Below are positions 1 to 11,310 of a stretch of 64,000 bases of DNA, piece by piece. A program made the position numbers and the translations under genes. The stretch comes from Cocos nucifera (Eukaryota > Streptophyta > Magnoliopsida > Arecales > Arecaceae): NCBI GenBank assembly GCA_006176705.1, contig QRFJ01005056.1, positions 165,827-229,826 on the forward strand. Direction: 5' to 3'. The notes beneath the pieces were generated by a model. The model did no database searches, was not told the origin of the DNA, and saw only the letters and a program-made list of their open reading frames with translations. The stretch's first letter is position 1. Each line of letters opens with the position of its first letter.

Positions 1-113
1 GAGCCATTGCAAGTTCATGAAGACTTAATTTATAAAGAGTTTTCCATCTGAATTATTCATTGAAAAGATCAAGCAAGTTTCGAGGATGAAACATTTTTTT
101 AAGAGGGATAGAA
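1..113 (+). pseudogene. 3' tail of a Tekay/Del-like chromovirus polyprotein
   Basis: The stretch is nearly identical to 16721-16833, which precedes the second chromovirus LTR. In translation it keeps the EPL-VHEDL-YKEF pattern seen after the integrase at the end of plant chromovirus polyproteins. It ends in a purine-rich tract (AAGAGGGATAGAA) that would act as the polypurine tract, followed directly by the TG that opens the LTR. A Tat-like element inserted two bases into that LTR, so the LTR resumes at 12377. The rest of the polyprotein lies left of the window. Family assignment rests on similarity to memory of the group, not a search. Confidence 0.65.
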
Positions 114-214
114 TGTGTTGGGGGTAAACCCTGCTCCTGCTAAAGTTCGGTCTAATGCTCAGCCAAGTATAATTTGTAATCACAGAAGAGCTTCAATCGC
201 TACTTTTTTATCAG

Positions 215-545
215 TCGAACTCCTCCCAAACTTCTCCTTCAATTAGACTTCTCCATCAGTCAGACTCCTTTCAAACTTCTCCATTAGTCAAACTCCTCTC
301 AAACTTCTCCTTCGGTTAGACTTCTCCATCAATCAGACTTCTTCTTGACTTCTCCATCAATCAAACTTCTTCTTCAGCCGAACTCTTCCTAGACTTTTCC
401 TTCAGCCAGACTTCTCCATCAGTTGGACTCCTTTCAGACTTCTCCATCAGTTAAACTCCTTCCGAACTTCTCCTTCAGCCAAACTCCTTCTGAACTTCTC
501 CTGCAACTGGACTTCTCCATCAGTTGAACTCCATCTAGATTCTTC
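215..545 (+). repeat. Minisatellite of about 20-bp CTTCTCCTTCAGT-type units in U3
   Basis: Variants of an ACTTCTCC-(A/T)TCAGT-(T/C)(G/A)(A/G)ACTC unit follow each other without spacers. The pyrimidine-rich units have drifted. The 3' LTR carries the same array at about 11395-11765, and the second Tat-like LTR has a related array at about 49690-49860, so the array is an old property of the family rather than a local expansion. Confidence 0.8.
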
Positions 546-897
546 CAATGGAATACTTTCAGATTTTAACTAGCATTCCTCCCGGATGATCCCCTCTAGT
601 CATATTTTCTCTAGGTGATTTCTTTCAGTCAAATCCCTTTTAATCTACAGCTCTCTACATGGCATGAATCAACTCATTCATAAACAAGTTAGAAGAGTCC
701 AAACTTCTCTAGAATTGATATATGTCAAAGCTCTTCCCCAACCAATGCCTGCTTTCTCCAAACTTCAATTATTAAATCCCAACAAATGAACACATCACAA
801 TAATGGATACTACTCTCCGTAACAAACTCCACGTGGCCTTGAATGGCCCACTACTTGATGGTTATGGCTGTCACTTTAAATTTTATTACAGGCTCCA

Positions 898-908
898 TCT
901 ATAAAAGG
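898..908 (+). promoter_or_regulatory. LTR TATA box (CTATAAAAGG)
   Basis: A CTATAAAAGG motif lies about 230 bases before the LTR end, the usual position for the U3/R boundary. It is kept at 12131-12140 in the 3' LTR, and as TATATAAAGG at 50176 in the related LTR. Confidence 0.6.
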
Positions 909-1140
909 GATCCTTCAGATATGTTTTCTCTAAGCTCTCATCTCCTTCCCAAAATCCTACTAAATTTTTTTCTAAGCACTCCATTTCTGCTGGCCAAAAG
1001 AGCTAACTTGATCATTGGAGGATCCTACCAAATCCACCACCACCAACTCTAGATGAGACTTTATTTTATAGGTCATCAATGGCGACCCCTTCTTCCTCAA
1101 CTTTAGCTCAATCCGGCATCAACCAAATTCTATACCAATA

Positions 1141-1160
1141 GGATTGGCACTAGAAGGTGG
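1141..1160 (+). other. Primer-binding site of the Tat-like element
   Basis: The sequence GGATTGGCACTAGAAGG follows the LTR end directly. A diverged copy (GGATTAATGCTAGAGGAAGG) follows the related LTR at 50410. The TTGGC-CTAGA core is of the type seen in Tat-lineage elements. I cannot name the priming tRNA with confidence. Confidence 0.55.
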
Positions 1161-1258
1161 GGTAATTTATAAATCCTTATTCTTAAAGGAGTGCTCAGTC
1201 AATCCTGTAGATCTTCTTCTTCAAGGTTCATCTCCATCCTCTTCCTCAATCCCAAGAA

Positions 1259-2711
1259 ATGCCTCTAAAGAAGGTGACTACTCGAAGGTCTACCACTTTT
1301 GCCGTCAGATCCATCTATTCTCGCTCCATCACCAATGCTTCAATCTCCTCCACTGACGGCCATAGTAGATCCAGAGTAGTTTAACCTACTGATGCAATGG
1401 GTCCAGGGCCTTATTGAAATGGTGCAAGCCATGCAGCAACCCCCAGTGGTGGTTCCATCAGAAAACCCACCATCGAGATGTTAGGAACCGATCCCAAGGA
1501 GACGTACTTAGGCTAGCATACCTGTCGCCCTTAGAAAGAAAAAATAGAGAGCGGAGGATTCTTATTCAAATCATGATTCTTCTTCGAAAGAAACCTTCCA
1601 TATCTACAGTCGGAAGCCTTCTAAGATCTACGATCGAGATGACGTCCTCGATCAAAAACTGCAAGAGATGAATCGATAGATTGAGGAACTCCATCATGTC
1701 ACCCCGGCTCACCATGACGATGTCTGCATTGATCTCCCTTTCTCTCCCTAAATTATGCAAGAGCCCATTCTGCCAAACTTCAAGCTTCCCTAATTTGAAA
1801 GCTACGATGGAACCTCTGATCCAGTCGATCACCTAGAGGCCTTTCAAACCATGATGCTGCTCCATGATGCACCAGACGCCATCTTATGTCGAGCTTTTCC
1901 ATCTATCTTGAAGGAAGCAGTAAGAAACTGATACTCGATGTTGAAGTCAGGTACGATCTTCTTCTTTGATCAGATGAGCCATCAATTTATGGCTCATTTT
2001 GTTAGTAGTCGGTATCCCCGGAGAGGTTCAGACTCCCTTATCAACATCAAGCAGAAGGAAGGAGAGTCCATCCGGGCTTATGTGAATCACTTCAATGCTA
2101 CCACACTGGAAGTCCGAAACCTAGACCAGTCTATTGCAATGGTCACACTGACAGGCAGCCTTCAGAAGAATGATTTGCTATTCTTCCTAGAGAAGAAGTA
2201 TCCTAGGAACTTTGCTGATCTACTAGCTCGAGCTGAAGGATATGCCCGAATAGAAGAAGCCTTCAAGTTAAAGGATGTGGAAGCGGCAAAAGAGTGGCAG
2301 GTGAGCAAGTCTAATAAGCCCACAGCTGATGGAGGGCCGAATGAAGTTTGGCCATACTCATGGACTCCTCCTGAGCACAAGCGAGCCCGAACTTCTCCTC
2401 AAGCTCATCATCAAAGAAGTCCCAATAGAAGGGCATGAAGAAGTTCTCCCTCTAGAAGGTTTCACAACTATGCCCCCCTCAATGCTCCAAAAATGTAAGT
2501 ATTGACGGAGATCAAGGAGCAACTATCGAGGCTTGAAAGGATGCAAACTCATCCTAGCAAGCACAATCCTAACAAGTATTGCCTCTACCATCGTGACCAT
2601 GATCATGATACTGAAGAATGCATTCAGCTCCAAGACAAGATCAAGGAGCTCATTAGGAGAGGCCGACTAGATCGATTTCTTAGATGTCGGTCTGAAGCAA
2701 GAGAAGATTGA
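1259..2711 (+). pseudogene. gag: Tat-like gag
   Basis: The frame opens at an ATG coding MPLKK-TTRRS, matching the MPPKK start of the second copy at 50539. Several stops and frameshifts follow. The best-kept part (1938-2438, 166 codons) has the retrotransposon gag core: a FDQMSHQFMAHF block, then SLINIKQKEGESIRAYVNHFN and an EEAF segment near its end. The C-terminal piece (2502-2711) has the CLYHRDHDHDTEECIQL motif followed by LIRRGRL, typical of Tat gag ends. Gag would form the virus-like particle. This copy cannot make a full protein. Confidence 0.85.
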
Positions 2712-2840
2712 TCGAGGGCACTACCACAGCCAGAACCACCAAGAAGAAAGGAACAACAAGAAGATCGGTCGCCTCTCGGCATCATCAACACTATCTCTAG
2801 AAAACTTCAGTGAGAAGAGGCTAGCGGATCTGAGGGATCA

Positions 2841-3341
2841 GTGAAGAGACGGAGGACTAAAGAACCCATAACCTTCACTGAGGTAGATGCATGGGGAGTA
2901 TACTTTTTGCATAATGATGCAGTTATAATCTCTTTAAATATAGCATACTATGATGTACGTCGCATCCTAGTTGATAATGAAAGTTTGGCTAACATCTTAT
3001 TTTATGATGCTTTCTCTAAAATGTCGATATCTAATAGTCGACTTGGATCAATAAACTCTCCACTAGTAGGCTTCGCTGGTGCTGCAATACCAGTTGAAGG
3101 TGTAATAACTCTGACTGCGGCTACCGGACAATATCCAAGATAATCTAGAGTGCAGGTGAATTTTCTGATATTAAAGGCTCCCTTTGCTTACAATGCAATT
3201 CTCGACCGATCTAGTCTAAATGCACTTCGGACGGTGATGTCAACTTATTATTTGAAGATGAAATTTCTAACAAATTATGGGGTTGAAGAGGTCAAGGGAG
3301 ATCAAGCTCTGGCAAGGCATTGCTACTCAATTTCCCTATAA
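2841..3341 (+). pseudogene. Tat-like aspartic protease
   Basis: Two short frames (2841-3143 and 3150-3341), separated by one stop, carry a retropepsin-like domain. The active-site region reads RRILVDNESLANILFYDAF, where the family normally has D-G/S-S, so the catalytic Asp is kept but its neighbours are changed. A PFAYNAILDRSSLNALR block, usual downstream of this protease, follows at about 3180. The enzyme would process the gag-pol polyprotein. It is probably inactive. Confidence 0.8.
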
Positions 3342-3499
3342 AAGAAAGAACAGTCTGACCCTTGTCCTATCAATGGGTTAGATGTTCGGGATGACCTTGT
3401 GGAAGAAATGGGAGAATCGATGGAAGATCTTATCTTAGTGTCTCTGAATGATGGAAATGTGAAGCATATGATATAGATTGATTCTAATCTAATTGATGG

Positions 3500-4870
3500 G
3501 ATATAAGAGTAGCTCATCGAACTCCTTCGAAGAAATATAGATGTTTTTGCCTAGATCCCCATGGATATGTCGGTAATCGATGCAGAAGTTATGGAACATC
3601 ATTTGGCTATTGATCCAGAACATCAGCCAATGAAAGAAAAGATGAGGAGCCATGCTCCAGAAAGATAGAAGATAATTGCAGAAGAAGTTGACAAGCTCCT
3701 TAAGACTGGATTCATCTGAGAAGTCAACTATCCAAATTAGGTCTCTAACATCGTACTCGTCAAAAAGACAAACGACAAATGAAGAATACGCATAGATTTC
3801 AAAAAATGAACAAAGCCTGCCTAAAAGACAGCTACCCTCTATCCAAAATTGATCAATTGGTGGAAGCAATTTTGGGCCACGAGCTCCTCACTTTCATGGA
3901 TGCCTTCTTCGACTATAATCAAATCTAGATGGTGCCGAAGGATGAGGAGAAAACTATTTTTATTACTAATCGTGGTCTTTACTGTTATAAGGTTATGCCT
4001 TTTGGACTCAAAAATGTAGGAGCAACATACCAGCACCTGATCAATAAGATCTTCAAGGAGCAAATCGGCCACAACATGGAATTGTATGTAGATGACATGC
4101 TTGTCAAGAGCCAAACTTCAATAAATCACATTGCCGATCTTGAGAAAACTTTTGATGTCCTTCGAAAAGATAAGATAAAGTTGAACCCAACCAAATGCAC
4201 CTTCGATATGACTTCAGGAATATTCTTGAGGTTTATGGTGTCAAGGCATGGGATTGAAGCAAATTCGGAGAAGATTCGACCCATTCAAGAGATGATGGCT
4301 CCTAAATCCATCAAAAAAGTTCAGTGCCTGACTGAAAAGGTGGCAGTCCTGAACCACTTCACCTCAAGGTCGGTCGAGCGATGCACGCCCTTTTTTCAAG
4401 TTCTAAAGCAACTAAAGGGCTTTTGCTGGACTACCAAATGTCAGTAAGCCTTTAAAGAACTCAAGGATTATCTTTGCTCAACCCTCCTATTAGCCAAGCT
4501 CGAACCTAGAGAAGAAGTATTTCTATACCTAGCGGTCTCCCCAGCAGCTCTGGTAGTAGTCTTAGTTAAAGAAGAAGAAAAAGTATAATGGTCGAGCTAC
4601 TACATAAGTCGGGTCCTGAGAGATGCCGAGACCAAGTATATTAAGTTAGAAAAACTAACTTATGCTCTATTGATTGTAGTTCGAAGACTCCGATCTTATT
4701 TTCAGGGGCACACCATAATCCTCTTTACTGACTGACCAATCAAGGCAGTTCTCCATCGAATAGATGCCTCTAGAAGAATAGCAAAATGGGCAATTGAGCT
4801 CACCAAATTCAATATTAACTACCAACCTCGATCGTCAGTCAAAGCCCAAATATTAGCAGATTTTGTAGTG
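3500..4870 (+). pseudogene. Tat-like reverse transcriptase and RNase H
   Basis: The N-terminal part around 3530 has the DVFAWIP block that opens RT in this lineage. The open piece 3929-4447 (172 codons) contains PFGLKNVGATYQ and the catalytic YVDD at 4085-4096, followed by MLVKS. From about 4500 the RNase H part shows YISRVLRDAETKY, EKLTYALL and ILADFVVE, interrupted by stops (for example near 4587 and 4735). RT and RNase H would copy element RNA into DNA in the particle. The YVDD motif survives, but the frame does not. Confidence 0.88.
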
Positions 4871-4959
4871 GAATGAACCATTCAGAATGAAGCCAAGCTT
4901 GAACAGAATGAAACCAGTATTTCATGGTTGCAGCCGAGCTTCTCTAAAGAAAGAGCCGA

Positions 4960-5390
4960 TCTCTCCAAAGATTTTTAGGTCCTATATGTGGATAGCTCAT
5001 CCAACGCTTCTGGTACAGGCACAAGGCTGATCTTCATTAATCTGAAGAGGATCATCACCGAATATGCACTGCGCTTTGAATTTTTTGCAACTAATAATGA
5101 GGTCGAATATGAAGCATTGATCGTTGGGTTAAAGATAGCTAAAGAGTTAGAAGCAAATCAGCTCCAAGTCTATAGTGATTTCTAACTGATGGTCGAACAG
5201 GTTAGCGGTAGTTATGAAGCACGGAGGAAAGCATGATGAAATATCTTGACAAACTAAAGAACTTGATTTCGACCTTCAATAGTTTTAACATTCAATAGAT
5301 TCCAAGGACAGAAAATACTAGAGCCGACCTTCTCTCTAAACCGGCCACTTTAGCTCCGATTGAACTGTCTAAGTATTCTTTAAAGTTCTA
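4960..5390 (+). pseudogene. Second RNase H domain of the Tat lineage
   Basis: After the RT-associated RNase H comes another RNase H-like stretch. It reads LYVDSSSNASGTG, then ATNNEVEYEALIVGLKIAKELE and LQVYSDF, which matches the DG-S and EAEY-AL patterns of the extra (archaeal-type) RNase H that marks Tat elements. The conserved Asp, Glu and second Asp can be seen. Stops at about 5185 and 5234 break it. Presence of this second domain is the main reason for the Tat assignment. Confidence 0.75.
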
Positions 5391-5399
5391 AAATGCCCA

Positions 5400-6660
5400 A
5401 GTTTAGAGGAACCACAATCTGTAATGTAGATCGACCATGAGCCATGTTAGATTGATCCACTGGTCATCTATCTTAAAGATGGAGTTCTTCCTTATAATCC
5501 AAAAGAAGCTCGAAAACTTAGAATCCAAGCCTTCCGGTATGTTTTGTATGAAGGCAAGCTATATAAAAGATTGTATTCTTTACCACTCTTGATATATCCC
5601 CAACCTTCAGAAGCTAATTTTGCATTACGGGAAGTACACAAGAAAATCTGCAAAAGTCATATAGGGGTCAGATCTTTATCATAAAACTACTTCGGCAGGA
5701 TTACTATTGGCGGATCTTGTAACATGATTCTATGAAATATGTCAAAAAATATAATTGCTGCTAAAAAAATGCAAACATCCAAGGGCAGCCAGCCTCCAAA
5801 CTTACACCCCTGAGTGCCCCATGGCCATTTGCACAATGGGGAAGGGATATACTCAGACTTTTTTCAATGGCGTTCGGACAATGAAAGTTTCTCTTAGTGG
5901 CAATAGACTATTTCATAAAGTGGATTGAAGCGGAACCTCTGGCAAAAATAACTGAAGCGAAAGTGCATAACTTCATCTAGAAGTCGATTGTTTGCATATT
6001 TGACCTACCTCAGACCCTAATAATAGATAATGGATGATAATTTACTGGAGCAAGATTTGCCAAATTCTATGAAGATTTAAATATCTTCCACCATTTTACA
6101 TCAGTGGCTCACCCATAGGCAAATGGAGAGGCCGAAGTAACTAACAAAATTCTATTACAAGGTATCAAAGCAAGGCTTAAGAGGGCAAATGGGACTTGGA
6201 TAGATGAACTCTATCATCTGCTCTGGGCTTATCGAACTATCCAAAGATTGCCAACAGGAGAAACTCCATTCGCTTTGGCCTTCGAAACTAAAGCTGTCAT
6301 CCCGATAGAACTTAAACTTCCATCAACATGAGTTGTGGTATTCAATGAGCAGCGCAACTCACAGGACCTAAGGGCTAATCTCGACTTGGTAGAAGAAAAA
6401 TGGGAAAAAGCTTAAGTTCGGATGGTAGCCTACAAGCAAAAAATAGCTTGCTACTACAACTCAAAAGTGAAAAGCAGAATATTCAAAGTGGGGGACTTGG
6501 TACTTCAGCGAGTAGCTATTTCACAACCTCAGAATCAAAGAAAGCTTGCTCGAAATTGGAATGATCCGTATGAAGTAGAGAAGGTCGTTCGGCTTGAAAC
6601 TTATCATCTGAAGGAGCTCAGAGGAACAACACTCTCATGACCTTAGAATTCAGAAAATTT
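5400..6660 (+). pseudogene. Tat-like integrase
   Basis: The region encodes a diverged HHCC zinc-binding part (ALREVHKKICKSHIG at about 5620-5660), then the catalytic core. The core shows GRDI near 5840, IIDNG near 6025 and ANGEAEVTN near 6125, giving the D, D and E of the active site, then LWAYRTIQR and TGETPFALAFE. The C-terminal piece 6422-6640 has NSKVKSRIFKVGDLVLQRV, normal for Tat integrase ends. There are many stops, such as at 5687, 5981, 6034 and 6330. The integrase would insert the cDNA into the genome. Confidence 0.85.
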
Positions 6661-6770
6661 GAGAATATACTACTAGTAATTATCCTTTAATAAAACTTCT
6701 TCATTTCAACATTATTATTTCTTGGTGCAAAAATTATGTGATGATAGGAAAGAAGCGATCAAAAGTGGCC

Positions 6771-7310
6771 ATGTTAGGAATAGGAGGAGAACCTCGTCCT
6801 AACATGAGCAAAGTTAAAGACCTTGTTAATTTAAGATGGAATGAGGGGAGAGGCCCATTCAATGATCCATTTGTGCCTCTACAGTCTTGTTAGGAACAGG
6901 AGGAGAACCTCATCCTAACTTAAGCAAAGTTGAAAAACTCATTAATTTAAGATGGGATGAGGGGAGAGGCCTAATCAAGGCCATTTGTCCCTATAGCCAT
7001 GTTGGAAATAGGAGGAGAACCTCATCCTAACTTAAGCAAAGTCGAAGACCTCATTAATTTAAGATAGGATGAGGAAAGAGGCCCATTCAATGATTCATTT
7101 GTGCCGCTACTATCATGTTAGGGACAAGAGGAGGACCTCGCCCTAACATGAGCAAACCAATGACCTCCAGTTATTAAAAATAGAAGGAAAGGAGAAGATC
7201 TATCAACGGCCCAACCATGCCACTGCAGCCCTGTTAACAAAAAGAGAACCTTGTCCTAATATGAGCAAATCAAAGACCTCCAATTGCCTAAGATAGGAGG
7301 AAAATCTCAT
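6771..7310 (+). repeat. Tandem repeat, about 115-bp unit, 4-5 copies
   Basis: Units start at about 6771, 6887, 6999, 7115 and 7231 with ATGTTAGGAA-type sequence, then a GGAGGAGAACCTC-TCCTAAC core, AAGCAAAGTTGAAGAC and GATGAGGGGAGAGGCC. Within each unit the GTTAGGA...TCCTAAC ends can pair to form a hairpin. The array lies directly behind the pol region, the usual place for minisatellites in Tat elements. Confidence 0.85.
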
Positions 7311-7639
7311 CATGGCAAAAGCTAAAACCAACCTCATCAAGAATGAGTAAGGACTTTGTCTTGATAGAAGGACCAAGAAAAATCAACTAAGCTGAAAATG
7401 GAAAGACAACATCATCCTAACATCGTCCTGATACAAATAAAGATCTCCAGTCATGAAAAGATAGGAGAAAAGCTACTTTTCGATGATTATTCCAACAACA
7501 GACAAAATGAAGGAGAAAAGTGAAGAAATAAAATAGAAAAATAATTAAAGAAGGTATTTCTTCATTAAAGTTAGAATTGTTATAAAATGAAGGTCTATAA
7601 GATCGGTTACAAAAGCGAGGAGGAAAAGGCTAAAGTTCT

Positions 7640-10560
7640 AAGAACGATCTGATCCCTCAGACTTTGGGCTACTGGCCATCATCAAAGATTCCTTTAAACT
7701 GACGATCTCTTCCTCAAGTTCTTTTTTTCTTTGTAGACTCTCCACATACATCCTATCGGCTCATCAATAATTATCTTCAGATTCTCTTAACGGCCTTCTC
7801 AGAACTGCCGACTCAGCCTCTACATCCTTCATAGCTTGATGCTCGTATACCATCTGGATCTTCAACTGTTGGAGTTCGGCCTTATCCTTCTCGTATGCAA
7901 ATAAAAGATCGTGAAAGAATTTCCTCAGAAAAATAATCCGCTCTGACTTTTTATCAGCATCAGCCTACTGATTATCATGTAATTGTCTTCAAAGATGAGC
8001 CACCTCTTCGTTCATCGATTTGAGCTTACTTTCAAGTCTATTGATTTTTTTTCTTATAATCAATCCTACACTTATTGTCTCGAGCTTCGACATCATGAAG
8101 CTATCTCTAGAGTTCAAAAAAATTTTTTGACCAATTTTAATCATGTCTCGACTCATTAGAAGACCACAATGAACTCTCCTCCAATAATTGGATTATCTCT
8201 TTTGTCGAATCAAGTTCAACTTTGAGAGAGTTGATCTTCACGGTCAATGCCCAAGGACTTATCACTGGCACTTTTCTTAAACTCCACTAACTCCTTAAAA
8301 TTATCCTTCTTAATACTGAAGCTCATGGAATCCTTCATGTATAATTTGCGGAGATGAGTGACTTCGATCGTCGCCTCCAAAGTATTTTTTCAAGATCTTT
8401 GAAGTTCATCTTCTATCCTTTTCAGTTTTTCTCTCAGATGATGAATTTCTCTCTTCAAACTCTTAATTATTGATTTTAAAGGAATTCTTTAAGAAAGTGA
8501 CTCGACATCGGTGAGAGACTGCATCCAACATATGAAAGAAATTTTAAGCTATTGATAAAAAGAAGTCTTACTTTCATTGATAAAAGTTTTTTAAGTACAA
8601 AATAAAATAAAAAGAAAATATAATAACTAAAAGCTCCCAACCTCGGGATGAAAAATAGTAGGGGAACTCCATGCTCCTGTAGTAGCTACGGACTCAGGAG
8701 CAAGTTCGGCTGGTGGTTCAGAAGGTCTAGGCTCCTTAATAGTAGGTTCGAAAGGTTCTACGACCACTCTGGTGGGAGAAGGGTTGACTGTAGTAGTGGA
8801 TGGTTCGGCTTCCCCATCGATAGCCTCCTCTTCTTCCAGAAAACTCAGGTCAAGCTCGGGAAACTTTTGAGCAACTTGGCCCTCGCAGAGCTCAAAACCT
8901 TTAATGAATGCTTGCTGGCCAAACTCGACATTTAGGTTCCTCATTTTGGAAGAGGCCTTGAACTCTTCCACGGCCCGAATCATTGCCTCTAAGATCAACT
9001 TTGCCATCCAAATTTCTAATTCGGCGACTTTGACCTTAGCTTCTTTCTTGCTTTCCTCCTTCAGAGCCAATGCAGTCTTAAGTCTAGCCAAGATGAACTT
9101 CTCCTTCCTGAGCACACCCTGGAGACTTTCGATTTCTATCATCTTCTCCTCTGTAAGATGCTCAACCTCACCAACCTTTTTTTGAAGGCGACTGACCTCA
9201 GCTTGAAGATCCTCCTGGACCTTCACTGCCTTTGCCTCTAGATGGTGTGCCCTCTTGATGTAGGTGAGCATTTGGTGATCTGACTATAACAAATGATCGA
9301 TGTTAAAAATTAAAAAAAATTGAGAAAGAAAAGGAAGAAGAACAAGAGAAGAGAGAAGAAGGAAAAAGCAAAAGATAAGAGAAGAAGTTGGGCAATGAAG
9401 CAATCACCTTGAGGAGGGTTCCGAGAGAACCCCAGATGAGCTACCGTGGTTTGAGGTTGGCCATGCAATCCACCACCTCTGACATGGAAAATTTATCAGT
9501 TAAAGCTTGGATGATCTTTGGGTCATCGAAAGGATCCTCTCCTCGTTCATCGCTATCATCATTCGGCTTACTAAAGTGAGCCTTACGGAGTGTCTTCGCA
9601 ATAGCTTTCTTTTTCTTCTTTCCTTCCCTCGTCTCTCTCTCAGCAGAAAGCTTCGGAGCTTGATCCCCATTAGAAGGGCCCGGGGGTGTAGAGGGCATGG
9701 AATCCGCATCAGCAGTGCCAACCTCGATAGTTAAAAGAGCCTCAGCACTAACAGCAACCTCGAAAGTAGCAGCAGTGATAGTAGGGGCCATGGAGCTTGA
9801 AGCACTGACCTTCGCCCTCTTCGAACTACCATCTGACGCTTTTTCTTTCCTCTTATGGGCATAAATCCCCTTTATAAGCATCACGGCAGCTTCAGTATCC
9901 ATTTCTATAATAAAGAAGGAATCACAATCAGTGATAGTACACAAATGCAAAATCGAGTGAATCCAAAAAGTAAAAAATATGCCGGCAGGGTCAAGAAGAC
10001 TCAAACCCAAGTTAAACAAGATCTGTTCTTTCAGAAGATCAGGAAGAAGAGGAGCTCGGTATGCTTTGCGTTTGTTGGAGGAATCAAGGTCAGCTCTATC
10101 TAAGCTAGGAGCTCAGTGGACTGATTCTCCAATGTGACCCCAAGGAGGAAGATCTAGTAGCAAGGTTGGATAGTGCATAAAAAAATACTTTTTCTTTCAG
10201 TTGTGAATGAAAGAAGGGATACCTTTTAGTAACCACTTCTTACCAAACTTAACGAAGAAGTACCACCAATTCTTCACAGAAGGATGGTGCTTGAAAGTAT
10301 AGAAGTTTCTAAAGAGTAAAATGGTCAGATGGACCTCAGCTAGATGATAGAGGAAAAGAAATTCTATCACAAACCTAAAAGAATTTGATGCTATAGAGGT
10401 AAGAAAGATGTTCAGAAATCGAAAAAGAGCAACTACGAAAGGAGGGAGCAAAAGTCGAAGTTCGGCATGCAGAGTTTCTAAATATAGATAGAATCGGCCA
10501 GTCAGAGGAGAACTCACTCAGTCACTTGATGTGAAAAGTTCAAGATCATACTCCTGAGGG
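7640..10560 (-). pseudogene. Antisense accessory ORF of the Tat-like element
   Basis: A chain of minus-strand frames lies between integrase and the 3' LTR. The N-terminal part (10197-10517, 106 codons) has GRFYLYLETL, NSFRFVIEFLFLYHL and KHHPSVKNWWYF, the pattern of the 'putative gypsy-type transposon' domain found in plant retroelements. The middle (9441-10019) is basic and Ser/Ala-rich with KRKEKASDGSSKRAK, a possible nuclear localisation signal. The next part (8627-9271, 214 codons) is a long coiled coil with an acidic, Pro-rich end. Coiled-coil-like sequence continues to about 7650 with stops. Antisense extra ORFs here are known from several Tat families; their function is unknown. Frames are broken, so this copy is dead. 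Confidence 0.65.
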
Positions 10561-11291
10561 ATCCCATACTAAATCCTAATTAGGGAAAGATCATTCGAGA
10601 TCAGGATGCAGGAAATGGTATTTGGCACGAAAGATTGATGAGATATGTCTCCAGTGCGAACTACTATAATAGAAACAAGGTCAAGGAAGGCTGGACCGGA
10701 TGAACTCCAAGAATCAGCAGATTGAAAAGTTTTGGAGGACATCTAAATCAAACTAAATTCAAAAGAAATCCCCAAAAATTAAAAAGAAGAATAGCAAAAC
10801 TGACCTAGGTCGATCGAGAAGGATAAAGAGGCGATGAGCACGATGAAGACCAAGCAGAAGAACACCCAAAATCAGGAAGGACGAAGGAAGAAACTAGAAC
10901 TCTCAAGTGAAAGGAAGATGAAAGCCAGAGGAGAAAGGAATCAAGACTCTTGAAGAAAAGGAAGATGAGAACCAGGAAAGGAAGGACTTAAACAGCAGAA
11001 AGTGGCCTGAAACCATCATGATTACAGATCTTCCTCGGTCGTTCTTTGTGCGATGCATGTCCCAAGCATCATGATAAAAGAATGGCAATAGGCAGTGCCT
11101 TTATGGTGCCATGTCTCGAGCAGCGCTTCGACGAAAATTTCGAAAATCCATCTCTTCGAGTTGGATCGTGTTAAAAGAACTCTAGTGCCAATTTGGAAGA
11201 TAACAAAATGCCTTGCATTTTTCAATAATCATAGAACCCAGGAAAGAACTTCAGCAGTCATCTTTTTACTCCTTTTCTTCAAATTTCAAAC
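10561..11291. other. Non-coding end of the Tat-like internal region
   Basis: No frame longer than about 70 codons looks meaningful. The stretch is purine-rich on the + strand (10780-10990) and probably includes the 5' end and upstream region of the antisense ORF. Confidence 0.5.
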
Positions 11292-11310
11292 TCGAGAGTA
11301 GGAGGACTAT
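11292..11310 (+). other. Polypurine tract of the Tat-like element
   Basis: CGAGAGTAGGAGGACTAT lies directly before the 3' LTR, in the position and with the composition of the plus-strand primer. Confidence 0.6.

Larger units (their letters stand above)
116..1140 (+). repeat. 5' LTR of the Tat-like element
   Basis: It starts TGTTGGGGGT and ends CCAATA just before the primer-binding site, and matches 11311-12373 along its length. The U3 part carries a minisatellite of about 20-bp units and a TATA box near 898. The imperfect terminal inverted repeat TGTTGG/CCAATA has a decayed end (expected CA). Confidence 0.9.

Noticed and set aside
8648..9185. Plus-strand frames of 93-95 codons opposite the antisense ORF
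   Set aside because: They overlap the coiled-coil minus frame, which has coherent protein-like composition; the plus frames do not.
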